This document shows positions 22,317-34,440 of a stretch of DNA of 64,000 nt, one piece after another. This stretch comes from Bradysia coprophila. Lineage: Eukaryota; Arthropoda; Insecta; Diptera; Sciaridae. The notes under the pieces were generated by a model that saw only the letters and a program-made list of their open reading frames with translations, had not been told where the DNA came from and ran no database searches. The DNA is taken from contig NW_023503293.1 in assembly GCF_014529535.1 (NCBI RefSeq), forward strand, positions 4,606,741-4,670,740, read 5' to 3'. The translations under genes were made by a program, and so were the position numbers. How positions within the stretch are numbered: the stretch's first letter is position 1; each line of letters starts with the position of its first letter.

Positions 22317-23983
22317 TGTTTATGAATTGTTTTTTAGAGAAGAAACCCTTTCGATTTTCAAATAGAATTTCCTTTCGTTAATTTTCTCGTCACTTAGTAG
22401 CACTTCGAATAATGACAATTTGTTGCATCGGTAGTGGTAATCGGTAATGGTAATATTAATGAACGGTATGACAACTTCTTTCGTTTTCATGCAATTTTAT
22501 TGTAAAGTAAATAATGGCGGGAAAATTTGAATATACTGAAGACAAATCTGTTGTGGGTTACAGTTTCCTCGTAATGTGTTGATGTTACTAATGATCGTGG
22601 TACGAATACACTGAGTCGTTATAATTTCTTTCCTGAAAAATCAAATGTACAGCGAGACTAAGTGAATCCTCTCTTTTAATCGGTCTGCATTACCTGGTAT
22701 ACTATCGTAACCGCATAAAACCCTTAGAGATGTGAAATTGTGAGAGAAAATATATGAAATTCTCTCACACATTCCAAGGCGAACTTGCCTGCAAATAGGG
22801 TTTTTCCTTTTACGGAGGCTATTGGCAGGCGCCTGCCAATAGTATTTTTCCTTTTACAAAGACTATTTGCAGGTGAAATGGCCTGCCAATAGCATCTATG
22901 CATTTTTTACGGTGTTATGATGAAGGAGAAGAAGAGATTTTGACAAGTACCCCAAGGAAAGTTATAATAACTAGTCTTCGTTTTCTCGCTCTGATTATAA
23001 CAGTCTATTGCAGTCAGTTATTGAAGTTAGCTGGAAGATTTTCATGACCAGCTACGATAATAACTAAATAAACGAGCGCATCGATTTTAATTTTTTTACG
23101 GGTCAGGCCATAACGTTGGAGACGTCCAAATAAAAATTTGGAACCTCGGACGTAATGTACTATTAAGAAATTCGCATTCGATACGTAGTAAAGTAGTAGT
23201 AGTTAGTGGTGTAACGCTACGCACATAATTTTGGCTAATTTATCGCCAGCATTTGTCAGCTGAAAGAATATCTCTGACGTGATCAGACGGTAACAAAGGC
23301 TCCACAAACGTTCAGCCCCAGCCCCTGTTTAGCGTGATATGTGATTTTTCATGTTACAACCTTGACGTTTGGATTAATAATGTTGTTGGAACTGTGTGGT
23401 TCAGTATTGAGTCGTAACATGTGTTGCAACCTAACAAAGCTAATTTGACTTGTGTGCAACATTAAAAAAATATATATTCATCTGAGAGTAGGGCCAAGGT
23501 TCTGAAAGAACAGGTTAAGACACCCATGAGGGCGGGTGACACCGAAATCGATAAACGCACTCAGTACAGTTTGTATGTGAAATCAACTTGAAGAAAATGC
23601 TTTTTTAGTAAAATTCGGAATTTTGTTTTTGTTACGCTGCCTTTTTCATATAAACGTCGTAGCCGCTGAACTCAATTTGTGTGTCACCGCCTTCGTGATC
23701 ATCTCAGAGTTGTCTTAGCCTGGTTCTTTCAGAACCTTGAGTTTTTTCGTGTGTTTTTTCGTGGATTTGCATTACCTTCAGTGTTTATACGCTTTGTCAC
23801 CTTCAAGTAATTTTGAGACATTGTTCACGAATTTTAACTCGCTTAAAATGAAATAATGTAAAGTGAACGATCTCTGACTGCTGTAATAAAATTTGCTGAA
23901 CAATCTAGTACAAAGAAACAACTGCAGTTTTTTTGTTACACCGGCGTTTATCAATTAAGTGGTCGTACAGAATAAGCAATAAA
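22317..23983. other. Divergent interval between Rab10 and DDOST
   Basis: It must contain both promoters and 5' UTRs; no core elements could be assigned. It holds a 24-bp palindrome (CTATTGGCAGGC and complement, about 22827-22850) within repeated TTTTTCCTTTTAC blocks (22799-22885), and a MITE at 23494-23739, about 245 bp upstream of the DDOST start. Confidence 0.55.
23494..23739. mobile_element. MITE with about 55-bp TIRs beginning CAAGGTTCTGAAAGAAC
   Basis: The ends CAAGGTTCTGAAAGAACAGG and its inverted partner at 23720-23739 are each partly palindromic, and pairing continues through GTTAAGACA and the CACGAAGGCGGTGACAC block. The same ends bound the longer element at 56583-57469. It lies directly upstream of DDOST. 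Confidence 0.7.
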
Positions 23984-25388
23984 ATGAAATTAATTGGATT
24001 TTCGGTGATCCTGGCCGCTTGTCTGGTGTCCGTAATTGCTCAAGACACCCTTGTGCTCCTCGACAATTTGGCAATCAGAGAAACTCATTCCATATTCTTC
24101 AAAAGTCTACAAGGTAAGTCCGAACAGTGCTGGATGACGTGTCCTCGTCAATATCATTATGCACACATTTGATTTGATTTTTTTTTTTCGGATTTCAGAA
24201 CGAGGCTACAAATTGTCTTTCAAATTGGCCGATGATGCTGGTCTTGTGCTGTCCAAGTATGGTGAATATTTGTACAAAAATCTGATCATCTTCGCTCCAT
24301 CAGTCGAGGAATTCGGTGGTGATTTGAATGTGGAGAAGATTACTGAATTTATTGACGATGGCGGCAATGTTCTCGTTGCTGGCAGTTCTGTGTCCGGTGA
24401 TGCTTTGAGAGAACTCGCTTCGGAGTGCGGCTTTGAAATGGACGAAGAAGGGGCTTCAGTCATTGATCATCTCAATTATGATGTGTCAGATACGGGCGAT
24501 CATACAACCATCGTTGCCTCGCCATCGAATTTAATCAAATCGAAAATCATCATTGGATCGGATACATCTGCACCGCTTTTGTATCGCGGCACTGGACTCC
24601 TTGCAGATCGTGAAAATTCTTTGGTGTTGCAAGTTTTGACTGCTGACAGTACTGCCTACAGTTACGTTCCAGAAAATGCAATCAAAGAGTATCCACACGC
24701 TGTGGGCCGTGGAACATTACTGATCGCTGCACTGCAAGCTAGAAACAATGCCCGCGTTGTATTCTCTGGCTCACTGTTCTTCTTTTCCGACGAAGCATTT
24801 ACATCGGAGGTACAAAACGCTCAGGGCGGACAACGCTTCAAGCAATCCGGAAACCAAAAGGTCGTCGAGTCCCTAACAAAATGGGTGTTTGGTGAAGTCG
24901 GTCGGATCCGAGTATCTTCTGTCGACCATCACAAAGAAGGCGAAAAGAGTCCACCTCAATCGTACACCATCACCGATCCGGTCGTCTACACAATTTCGAT
25001 CGAAGAATTGGACAACGGAGTATGGAAAGCCTTCCAGGCAGATGATGTACAACTCGAATTCGTCCGAATCGATCCATTCGTGCGCACCACATTGAAGAAA
25101 ATCGCCAACGGAAAGTATGTGGCCAAATTCAAAATTCCGGACGTTTACGGTGTCTATCAGTTCAAAGTGGACTACGACCGCGTTGGCTACACTCATCTGT
25201 ACAGCACGACTCAGGTGTCGGTGCGCCCACTGACACATACCCAATACGAACGTTTTATTCCTAGTGCATATCCGTACTACGTAAGTTCGTTATCGATGAT
25301 GCTGGGCGTATTTCTGTTTTCGTTCGTCTTTTTGCACTACAAAGAGGAGCCGATCCGATCAAAGGCTGACGATAAAAAGTCACAGTAG
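23984..25388 (+). CDS. Ost48: DDOST/OST48, oligosaccharyltransferase 48-kDa subunit, complete
   Basis: Exons 23984-24113 and 24199-25388 (phase 1, gtaagt donor) give 439 residues, the usual family length. The ATG at 23984 follows AAA and starts a cleavable signal peptide ([20 protein letters not shown]). The lumenal domain begins [16 protein letters not shown] and contains the [10 protein letters not shown] and [14 protein letters not shown] stretches. One transmembrane helix lies near residues 402-424 ([21 protein letters not shown]), with a short cytosolic tail ending KKSQ, a KKxx ER-retrieval signal. It is a non-catalytic subunit of the complex that transfers the glycan to asparagine in the ER. 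Unambiguous. Confidence 0.97.
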
Positions 25389-25453
25389 AGAGAATGCTGG
25401 ACATCATTCAATTTTGTTCGAAATTTTATTATTAGTAGCCACTGAACATCAAC

Positions 25454-25459
25454 AATAAA
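25454..25459 (+). terminator. DDOST poly(A) signal
   Basis: AATAAA 66 bp after the DDOST stop. Confidence 0.65.
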
Positions 25460-27105
25460 CCTGGAATGAACAAATGAACGGAATGGTCGTGCGTGATTTT
25501 TAACTTTAATATAATATTGGCTTGCTGAACCAGTTTGAATTTGAAGCAGCGAACACATAAGGGACTCAACGTTGTGATACAGGAAAATGCATCCTGCTTT
25601 TCGTGAGAAAGAACCGTAAGTATAGAACGAGAGGTCGAAATAGACCAGAACTGACCAGGAATTCCAGCCAAAATATCTAAGTTCGAACTCTATATTGCAG
25701 CCCTTTAGCTAATTCTGATGTTTCACTTTTCACTTGATAGGTCTGGCTGGCAACAAGATCTCTAATCTTTTACAGTCTGTAAACATTATCACTTGTTGGA
25801 CTGGCGAATCTGTTAAATCTTATAATCCAACTTTGTTGATGACAGGTTTTAACATGTACGATTGCCTGCGGTTTTCAGTGTTCTTTACTTATTGTCTTGT
25901 TGAAGGTGATAAACCTTTAAAATGATTTGATAATATATTCTGTATGAGGCTCCGTCTTGAAATCATTTCACACATTTTGTTCCTCCATAGATAGTTGAGA
26001 AAAATATTTCACCGACTGCAGAAGTTACTCTTTCATCAAAATGACAAACTTCTTCATGCGTCCGATGGTTCCAAGGTCAGGTTTGTGTCGAGAAAACCAG
26101 AAACGGTAAATTTGTTGTAGCGACATTGACGATAAAAATTAGCGACGATTTCGGTGGCTGACATTTACAGAAGAATGCGCGTTCAAACTATTGAAGTAAA
26201 AGATTTCGTATCAATCTGTTGAAAATACGTAGATCGTAGCACTGTTCTGCTCTTAGCATTTATATGTGTTAAAGCACACAACGTATACAAGTCGTTGAGA
26301 AATTTAAGATTTAATTTCGAGCTATCTCCATGCGCGCATTCATATATCAAAATTGGGAGGCAATTTCACTTCCGACATATGAGTGTTAATACTGTAAGAG
26401 CAGTGCTATGCTTCGATTAAAAGAAGTTTCTCATGCGACAATAACACAGTGGTTGTATGTTTGCTATACGTGAAAGGTGGGATAGGTCTGCAGTCTTGTA
26501 GCAGATATTTCATGACAGGTGTCGTCAGTGAAACTTAGACATGCATTTGTTTCAGCTGGTCCACTCATACAAACAGAAATGCGAATTAATATACATATTT
26601 ATGCGAGTAAAATAGTTACATGCACGCTCGTTGAAGTGGTAAACCTGTTTAAAGATCTGTGAACAGTTTTGTTTGAATAAATGGTCCAGTTGATAAACAC
26701 TGAAGCAAATTAATGACTAAATTTGAATGACATTCACTGTACAGTACGAAGAGGAAAAAGAAATATTAACGTTTGGGGATAAAATAAACCTTTGAAGTGT
26801 TACGAAAACCTCTAGCGTTTCTGGAGAATAAAGTTTCAAAGATATTCGTCTCATGGCATTTCAAGAAAATTTTCTTCGAGTGTTCCAAAAGACAGAAGAA
26901 GCCCCACGGATTTTAGATTTTTGTCAGACGTCACAAGTAAGAAGACAAAGTTTACGATCAACGTAGATGTATTTAATTAAGAACGCAACTTTTGTCTCTA
27001 TTTTTGGTGAAAAGTTGGTGCTTATTTTGTTAATTAAATGTAGGAATGTAATGTCTGCGGTCGGTCTTGTCGTAAGATTTCAAGTACACATTGTGTACAT
27101 TCAAA
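25460..27105. other. Interval between DDOST and the orphan gene
   Basis: Tail-to-tail intergenic DNA. No gene, tandem repeat or clear inverted repeat was recognised; it may include the 3' UTR of the minus-strand orphan gene. Confidence 0.5.
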
Positions 27106-27993
27106 TCAATATGGCGAATTCCGTGAATTCCATCGACTTTCAAGTAAAGGCTTGCGATGATAAAACTTGTTGAATCCGTTCGCATTTCGATTGTATTTGG
27201 AGGAGGCGTACGGTTTCGGTGAATTATGACGATCAGGTGCACCTCTGAAGCCCTTAAATAAAATTTAAATTTGACCAATTTGACACCCAACAGAAAACGT
27301 AATTTAGCTTACATGCCCATTATGTGGTCTCCGATTGTTTCCGTAATCGATGGATTCTTTGTGATTGTGTCGACCATATCTAGGCGGCGTGTACTCGTAG
27401 AAATTTCCATATGAATGAGTCGAATTTTCGTAACAAATTTTCGGAGAATTCGTTTTTGTGCCGTGGTTGTTCTGAACTTTTCCAGAATGACCATTGACCA
27501 GCGCATGTACTCGGTCCCAGGACGGACCATTACGAATGTGCACAGAATTTGTTACTGTCCCGCGATTATCACAAAAACTTCCAAAATAGCCCTTGTCACA
27601 GACCAGTCTCTTTTGGTGAGTTCCATTGGTTTCTTCATAAATGTTTGGCCCTCCGTCATCGTCTGACCAAATTTCGTCGGTTTCTCCATAATTATTTACA
27701 GTAGGCTGTTCCGGTTCTCTGACATTGTCTGACCACATTTCGTTGGTTTCTGCATTTTGAGTTAGCTTATCGTGTTCTCTATCAGCGTTTGGGCGAATTT
27801 CGTCCCCTTCAAAATTATTACACTCCGTTGAGCTGCTGCTACCTTCCGACAACAAATGTTGAACAAACCAAATAGACTTCGGTTTTACAATTAGTTTTAA
27901 CATTTCCGCGCTTTTAAGGACTTTTGCATCGAATTCTGATCTATATTTGTCGATCCAACGTCGTTTCATTTTCGTCAAAGAATTCTGCGTCAT
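27106..27993 (-). CDS. Orphan low-complexity protein, 2 exons, 275 residues
   Basis: Exon 1 is 27993-27313 (227 codons, ATG after AAAA). It reads into a consensus donor (CAT|gtaagc), and a phase-0 acceptor (TTTAAG) opens exon 2 at 27252-27106. The exon 2 continuation GFRGAPDRHNSPKPYASSKY...NSPY has the same Asn/Arg/His/Tyr-rich composition, which supports the splice. The N-terminal 50 residues look folded and basic (MKRRWIDKYRSEFDAKVLKSAEMLK is spread over residues 9-33). The middle is acidic with imperfect repeats TNEMWSD and TDEIWSDDD, and the C-terminal third is basic and disordered. I do not recognise a family. No membrane segment or signal peptide. Exon 1 alone is open for 229 codons. 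Confidence 0.6.
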
Positions 27994-29163
27994 TTTTGTA
28001 AAATTTTGATCACGTCGATCAGTGCGACTGAACTCGGTCGATGTCTGATTACGAATTGATTTCGCAAGGCAAAAACGTGTATTGTGTTCGATCGATTGGA
28101 CGCTAACCAGAGCAGAGCCGCATTAGATATATGCGAATTGCGTTACTTTTCGAAAGGGTAAACAAGGCAAGGAAAAACCAATTTGAGTGTGGTAGTCATG
28201 TAAGGTCAATCTCGTCGGAAAACTTAATTTTCTTCCATTCGTTTTACGATCATAATGTAGCCTAGGGAGGGTCCAAAAAAACTTTTTTGGCTAGACAACT
28301 TAGATTAGATGCAAGAGCAACAAAAATGCATGCTAAGAGACTCTTTCAAGTGTTAGGTGTCGTTGTAAAGGTAATGATAGTGGCTTTCTAACGAGCCCAC
28401 AATAAGTTTCGAGTTGGCGTCTTGTCGGAATAGGCATTTGAAATTTGCCTGAGTTCACGAGCCTGGCATTTTCGCACTAAAATCTATTTCTATATAGCTT
28501 CAAAAAATTGTTTTCGAATAAATTTCTTTTTGCAATGAAAGCTTATGCCGTTAGCTCTCGTTAGATATAAATATATCTGATGCACATCCCATAAATGATT
28601 TGGAAAAACCCAAAGACTGGGTGAACAGATTGGGCTACTTTGACTGACTTGGGAGATCCGAATGCACTTACAAATCAGTAAGTTGGTCTCTTTGGCCTAC
28701 TCTGAAGTGAAATAAACCGACCCATCTTAACAAGTCACCTCAGCATCTGTTAGTTCAACGCACTCCAATAACAGTTCCATTTTGCATGGAGGCCTCTTAT
28801 TTAATTCTTTGTTCTCGTGCCTGTTCTTGAAGTACGTTGGTTAGTTTCGTTCAGTTTTACTTAAACCCATCTTTTCATTAGCTTTCATGTTTCGTCCTTG
28901 CGCGACCCCTAAACCAACTCGGATCGCATTGGCCTCATATACATTACAAATTTCCAATATTGCGGATTTCGGGTGTTGTTGCATCGAACGTTACATATTT
29001 GTTGTGAAAGTTATGTTGAACATAATTATAGCAAGTTTCTTTCAGAACCTTGACTTTTAGAGTACATTCGATGCGAAAACAAGCGAAATCCGTATGTGCT
29101 CCGGTCAGAATAGTACTTTGTATGGTACCATTAATGGTCATTTGAGAGTTTTCGAGTTGATCA

Positions 29164-29281
29164 TTCATAGTCACGCCAGAATGGGTGATTTTTCGTCATA
29201 CAACACGATTCGAGGTTTCGATTCAAAAACCTCGAATCGTGTTGTATAACGGAAAATCACCCATTCGGGCGTGACTATGAA
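29164..29281. repeat. 118-bp hairpin with about 55-bp arms
   Basis: TTCATAGTCACGCC at the left returns as GGCGTGACTATGAA at the right, and pairing runs inward through GGGTGATTTT and ATACAACACGATTCGAGGTTT with few mismatches. The loop is about 7 nt. It looks like a foldback element or hairpin-RNA source. Confidence 0.75.
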
Positions 29282-32130
29282 CGACCCTTCTGAAAATTTG
29301 TATTATGTTAAGTTGTACTCTTGAGTTGACATTTTGAGGTCATTCGGAAGATGAATCGGTCGATGGGCTATAATGTACCTTTATTGCACTGTTTCCAGGA
29401 CGAACACTCATTTTTCCAACGTCAAAAAACCACCATGTTTGAAATATGGGTGTACGATTGCATGTGTGTGTGTTTTTATTCTCACCAAGAAAACATGATC
29501 TTTACGAGAAAATGGAAGGCCTATTTTGAGTGCGTCAGCCTCCGAATATTTCCTATGTTCATGTTAGAAGCCTAGCTACGGTACCTTGCATTATGTACCT
29601 TGCATCTAGCAACGCTCTGAAACTTGGTCTCTACTTTCATTGGTTTTTACTCCCAATTATTGGTAAAGTCTGCTACTCGATATCTCATTGAAAACCAAGG
29701 CCGTATCTGGAAAGTCTTGTTGTTTTTGAACTGAGGCACCAAAATACAAAAACTACTACCTCACCTAACATTTGAATTACAGCAAACTTCACAAACTTCA
29801 ACAGTCTGTCAAAACTGCTGTAATATAATATGGCGACTAAAATATGGTAAATATGGTCAAATAAAAAGAAGAAGAAGAAGAATGCGAAAAGAAAAATAAA
29901 ATCAAAATCATCCAAAAAACTAAATTGCATTCGCTGCTGTGAAACGTTTTTTTACGGCCGACAAGTTAAAATTGTAAAAAAAATAAATTCAATGAAAATG
30001 AGACCAATTAAACAAATAGTGAAACACTAAATAGATAATAGTCGGTGTATCCGTTCGTCAAAAATATTAGAATTCTGTCCCATCTTGTTGTCACTGGAGT
30101 AATTTTTTTTCTCGTCTATTTTTGCAGTGTTTTTTTCTGTTTTTATTTTTCACATGAGTACGACAATCAAACCAAAAAGTTACTTAAGTGGTTATTTTTA
30201 AAACAATTATTGTGCATCGAATACATCGCACAGGACAATGTTATGATTGCGGCGATTGAAATATTCAAGTAAATGTCACCGACCCGACCCGGCTAAGAAT
30301 TTTCATCGAAATATTCCAAGCAGCTGCTGTACAGAAATCATCCGAGTTGATTGTACAAAAGGTGAGTGTGGTTCTAGTTGTAAATTGATGCGGAGTACGT
30401 TTTTCATTTTGAGTTTTTACATTTTGACTTATTTGTTGGATTTGTTGTGTGCATGTTCTGCCCGCAATACCTTTTCGGGGTCTGACATTAAGGCAGCCTA
30501 CATTTTATTTGAATAGAAAGTTGAAGCACTTTGCGTTCAATTTGTTTTTAATGTTCGGCATCGTACAAGTTTAGTTTTATTATCTCGTTCTTCTATCAGC
30601 CAAGCCAATCAGCGAATATTTTACGTAAAAACCCCCTTTTAGAGGACTTAAATGTTGTTTTTATTACCTGGAATTTTTTCTTCTTCTTTCAAATAAACTT
30701 CATTCAAAACGTCAAATGGTTGACTTGATGCACCTTAAATCGTACGATTACAATCTGTTCATATTCTGTTCATCTGACCTAAGATTTCAGACATAATTTG
30801 GTCATTTGAACAAACGAGACTTGGAGTGTCGTTAATAGTAATGTGCGAATCAGTCAAAGTAGAAAAGTTTTTTATTTCTCATTCTTGGAACAGATGATGT
30901 TCACGATCCACTAGCTTCTCATCAAAATTGATTGAACATCATTTCTAGGTCGTTCGAAACTCTCTTCTATAATTCACATTTTTACAATGATAGTGACTGG
31001 GTATACTGTTTGATTTGGCTTCACTTTTATTTAAAGGCATTCAAAATATAAACAATTGATAAAATACAGAAATTTTTCCCTTCAATGACACCTACAACAA
31101 CATTTGTGTTTAGCAAACGTTAAGCCGGTGGTGTCTGTTTTCTTTTGTAAATATTGCTTTATGATACAAGTAAATTCGTATTTTTGCAGTTCATTGGAAG
31201 CCTTAGCAAGGGAAGAATTTCGTTATGTTTAATACTACAATCGATATATTTAAACAAGGTCTGCGACTTCGAACTATCTTTCTTAAAATAGTTTCACATT
31301 GATCGATTTTTCGTCATTTTCGGATTTGTTTTTATTTTTGTCAAATTAAAGTGTCAGTTAATCCCGTTGCAGACTGCAGGCGGCAGAAGTAAGCTTTGTT
31401 ATAAAAAATGGGAAACTACATTTTCTCTGGTGACGAGGCACTTTAAACGAAATTTCCATCTTTAACCGTTACGCGTTTACAGAAATGTAATTGGATACAA
31501 AGCTTAGAAAGATTAATTTGACATTCAGCGTAGAACATATTTTCCCTTCTTTCATTCAGCATTCCCTGATAACCATGACTCAAACTCATGTCAAGTTCAG
31601 AGTAGAATTCTATGCCAAAACTCCAATGTGAGCCCAATTCTACCTGACTTTTTTTGCTGAATATTCGAACAGCCTTTTATAAATCGATAAGTAAATCCAA
31701 TGCGGTATAATCATTGAATCTATTACTCCTTTTGTTTAAATTTTATCTCTGAGAGTTCATTTGTGTTAACTTACCTTCTGCTGTGTATGAACAAACATAG
31801 GCCTGAACTTGTCGCTGTTGCTGAAAACAGATGACAAGGTTTGCTGTACAGTGAGATTCACGTAGATCGGCAATGCAAATCTAACAATTTTCAGTCACAT
31901 GTAAATTTGGGTAATGTTGACTACCCAATTCTCGGTCAGTTGTCCCATTGCCCATCTTCGGGCTGAATAAAAAGATTCCCGAAGATTAACCTGAGACAAA
32001 ATTAAATGTGCCATTTGTAATTCAATCAGTTGTTACACTAGCCCAACAGTTTGCCACTTTTTCTGGTTCGACTCAAAACTATGTGCCCATCGTATAAATG
32101 CTGTTTCAACGGTAATTCAGTAGTTTCTAC

Positions 32131-32357
32131 CAAGGCTGTATACTTTGGGGAGGTCACGCAGACCGCCATTTTATTAGATACGCGGGAACACACCACATAT
32201 GATGGTTTTACATGTAAAAAATTTCACCACATCATCAAGACGACGAGAATCATCAGAGTAGGTGAATTTTTGTATGAAATCGGCCATTTTATCATCAACT
32301 GTGGTGTGTAACCCGCGTATCTGTATCTGCGTGACCTCCCCAAAGTATACAGCCTTG
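32131..32357. mobile_element. hAT-like MITE with 8-bp target duplication
   Basis: The ends CAAGGCTGTATACTTTGGGG and the inverted copy pair for about 32 bp. GTTTCTAC is directly repeated outside both ends (32123-32130 and 32358-32365). An 8-bp duplication with CAAGG-type ends is the hAT pattern. 227 bp, non-coding. Confidence 0.75.
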
Positions 32358-33081
32358 GTTTCTACTATATCTGTCATTGAATAATAATCAAAACACAAAA
32401 TGCATAGGCTGAAATGTACCGTTGCGTTGGCCGGTTTCACATGATAGTTTGTAAAAGACAAAGCGTAGACCTTGTAAATAGACTCAATTCTTACATGTAC
32501 CATTTTCACCGTCAATGAGTTTCTTTTTAACATTACAATGAAATTCCGAGCTAATCGAAACACCAAAACACCGACCGGTTGAACATCATCTCATAAAATT
32601 CGCACGTTTTCTTAATAATTGCTACTGCCACTCAAAGACTCCAATCAAAATTCGAACACCGAAATTAACGCTCTCAGTGTTATTGAATAATAATAATTAA
32701 TAGAAATTATACAAATGAGAAACATGTTACGCGCATCTTCAGAGCGTGTATGTGCCAATAGCCCATTTTATTACGAATACATTTGGGATGATGAATAAGA
32801 ATAACGCCTGTTTGTGAAAAAGTTTTGTTAAAATAATAAACCGAACCACATTGAGGGGCTGTTATGAATGGCAGATATTACATGCGGTTTTTTTCTGAAT
32901 GTACCGACCGAATTGAGAATGGATGACCGGTTTAGTCATTTTTTTTGGACAAGGGTAATCGAGTTAGTTAGGTATAAATGATTGGATGGAGACGGAGACT
33001 CTCTATTGGAGAGATTCATGCATGTTAAAACGATTAAATTAAAACATGTCGGGACACTTTCGCCCCTTCATATCTGGAATC

Positions 33082-33376
33082 CACTTCAAAACATGAAGGA
33101 TATGCTGCAAAACAGGCAGAAGATAAGAAAATTCGCCACTATTCTGATTGGTCCAATCAATTCTGCTTTGTGCCCATCGGTTCGAAAACTTCAGGAGTTA
33201 TTGGGTTAAATTTAATCAAGAAAATAGGCAGTAAAATCGCAGATGTGACAAACGAGAAACGGTCTATATCATACTTGTTTCAACGCATTAGTGTGGCGAT
33301 ACAAAAAGAAAATGTTGCGTCCATATCGGGGACGATACTGCCATTGAAGAAGTTGAATGAAATTTTTTATCTATAA
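33082..33376 (+). pseudogene. Degenerate reverse-transcriptase C-terminus (non-LTR element remnant)
   Basis: One frame reads HEGYAAKQAEDKKIRHY, FCFVPIGSKTSG, LIKKIGSKIADVTNEKR and SYLFQRISVAIQKENVAS, then a stop. This tail pattern (FxFxPIxxxTxG...GRKI...YLFQRISxAIQ) is one I associate with the end of reverse-transcriptase ORFs in invertebrate genomes. Nothing upstream keeps the frame, so it is a 5'-truncated relic. The assignment is from memory. Confidence 0.5.
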
Positions 33377-33937
33377 TCAAAATTGTAAACTAAAAATATT
33401 CAAATATAAAATAGACGGGTTAAATTAGATTAGCTTCTGTGGGGAAGTGCAGCAGATAGGAGCACATATTTTCGATCATTTGGATTCATTTCTATGAGAT
33501 CACATAACTTTGACGGAAGCTTCAAATTTCAACTTGAGGATGTCGTTGATTGTTGGTGGAAAAATCTGTACGATGTCAAAGCAGTTGGTGATACTCTAAG
33601 AACAGTCTCGAAAACCTGGCAAGATCAGTTTGGACTTGTATTCGTTCAAATGATAAAGACCAGTCTCTGTATAGTTAAAGTGCCAACATGTATCGTGATA
33701 TGTTTGCTGTTTGTCGAAGGTTTGTAGGGAGATAAGTCCACGTGAAACGTAGGATTTTTAATTTTTAAGTGAACGTATGAGAACGTATACGTATGAGATA
33801 TGGCGAAGCTACTTACAATTTCCAAGGTTGACGTCAACAAATAATTATAAAGTGAAAATCAAAATTTTCTAGAGAAACGCTATATATTCCGCGACGAATT
33901 CTTTTTAATTTTTCAGCTTTAGAAATATTAGAATCGA

Positions 33938-34049
33938 ATTGGATTTGAAATAAAAATTTTTTGATGTGCACGAACTCACAACCTTCAACTTGCCGGCCTG
34001 ATGCTCTAACCAATTGAGCTACCGTGGACATTTTTATTTCAAATCCAAT
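33938..34049 (-). repeat. tRNA-like sequence inside a 20-bp inverted repeat
   Basis: On the minus strand, 34029 down to about 33965 begins like a tRNA: GTCCACGGTAGCTCAATTGG and TTAGAGCA make a good acceptor 5' strand, D arm and A box, followed by an anticodon-arm-like region with GGC, and GAGTTCGT resembling a T loop. The 3' acceptor strand is absent and position 33 is C, not U, so it is not a functional tRNA. It is flanked by inverted arms ATTGGATTTGAAATAAAAAT (33938-33957) and complement (34030-34049). Confidence 0.6.
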
Positions 34050-34134
34050 GTATTCAATATCTAATTCTAGCACAGCACGATAAGCCGAATGTTTTCAGTT
34101 CAAAGTTATAGCCAAAAGTAGAGTAATAGTTCAT

Positions 34135-34227
34135 TACTTACCAATGGGACAAATGATGGAAATGGTACTTCTTGTGTGAAACACACAAAAAGTACGATTT
34201 CCATAATTTGTCCCATTGCCGAGTAAG
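34135..34227. repeat. 93-bp hairpin
   Basis: The arm TACCAATGGGACAAAT...GTACTTCTTGTGT folds back on ACACAAAAAGTAC...ATTTGTCCCATTG with a GAA loop. Few mismatches. About 215 bp upstream of the LRRFIP first exon. Confidence 0.65.
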
Positions 34228-34440
34228 TTTCAAAACTTGAGGTAACGTTTTGGCTTCGTGAAGTAAAGTTTTTGAATAAAAATGTTAAAAGTTTTGTTTT
34301 CCATTTTTCCTCTATTTCGTATGTATGTAATCTGTAACTAAAACATTTTTGTTATGTTTGTCTTCCCATTTCCATAGTGCCAAATTGTTTGTCAAACATC
34401 AAATCAATCAAAATAACCACTTCAATTCAATCCACACATC

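Larger units (their letters stand above)
27994..34440. other. Interval between the orphan gene and LRRFIP
   Basis: 6.4 kb with no supported gene. It holds a 118-bp hairpin (29164-29281), a GAA-rich microsatellite near 29867, a hAT-like MITE (32131-32357), a decayed reverse-transcriptase tail (33082-33376), a tRNA-like sequence between inverted arms (33938-34049) and another hairpin (34135-34227). The LRRFIP upstream promoter must lie near its right end. Confidence 0.55.

Noticed and set aside
30247-30516. Cys-containing 89-codon frame
   Set aside because: No start context, domain or splice partner supports it; probably chance.
33494-33727. 77-codon frame right of the reverse-transcriptase relic
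   Set aside because: No recognisable domain, and the C-terminal part reads like random AT-rich translation.
33965-34029. tRNA gene on minus
   Set aside because: The 3' acceptor strand is missing, the T arm pairs poorly and the base before the anticodon is C, so only a tRNA-like relic is claimed.
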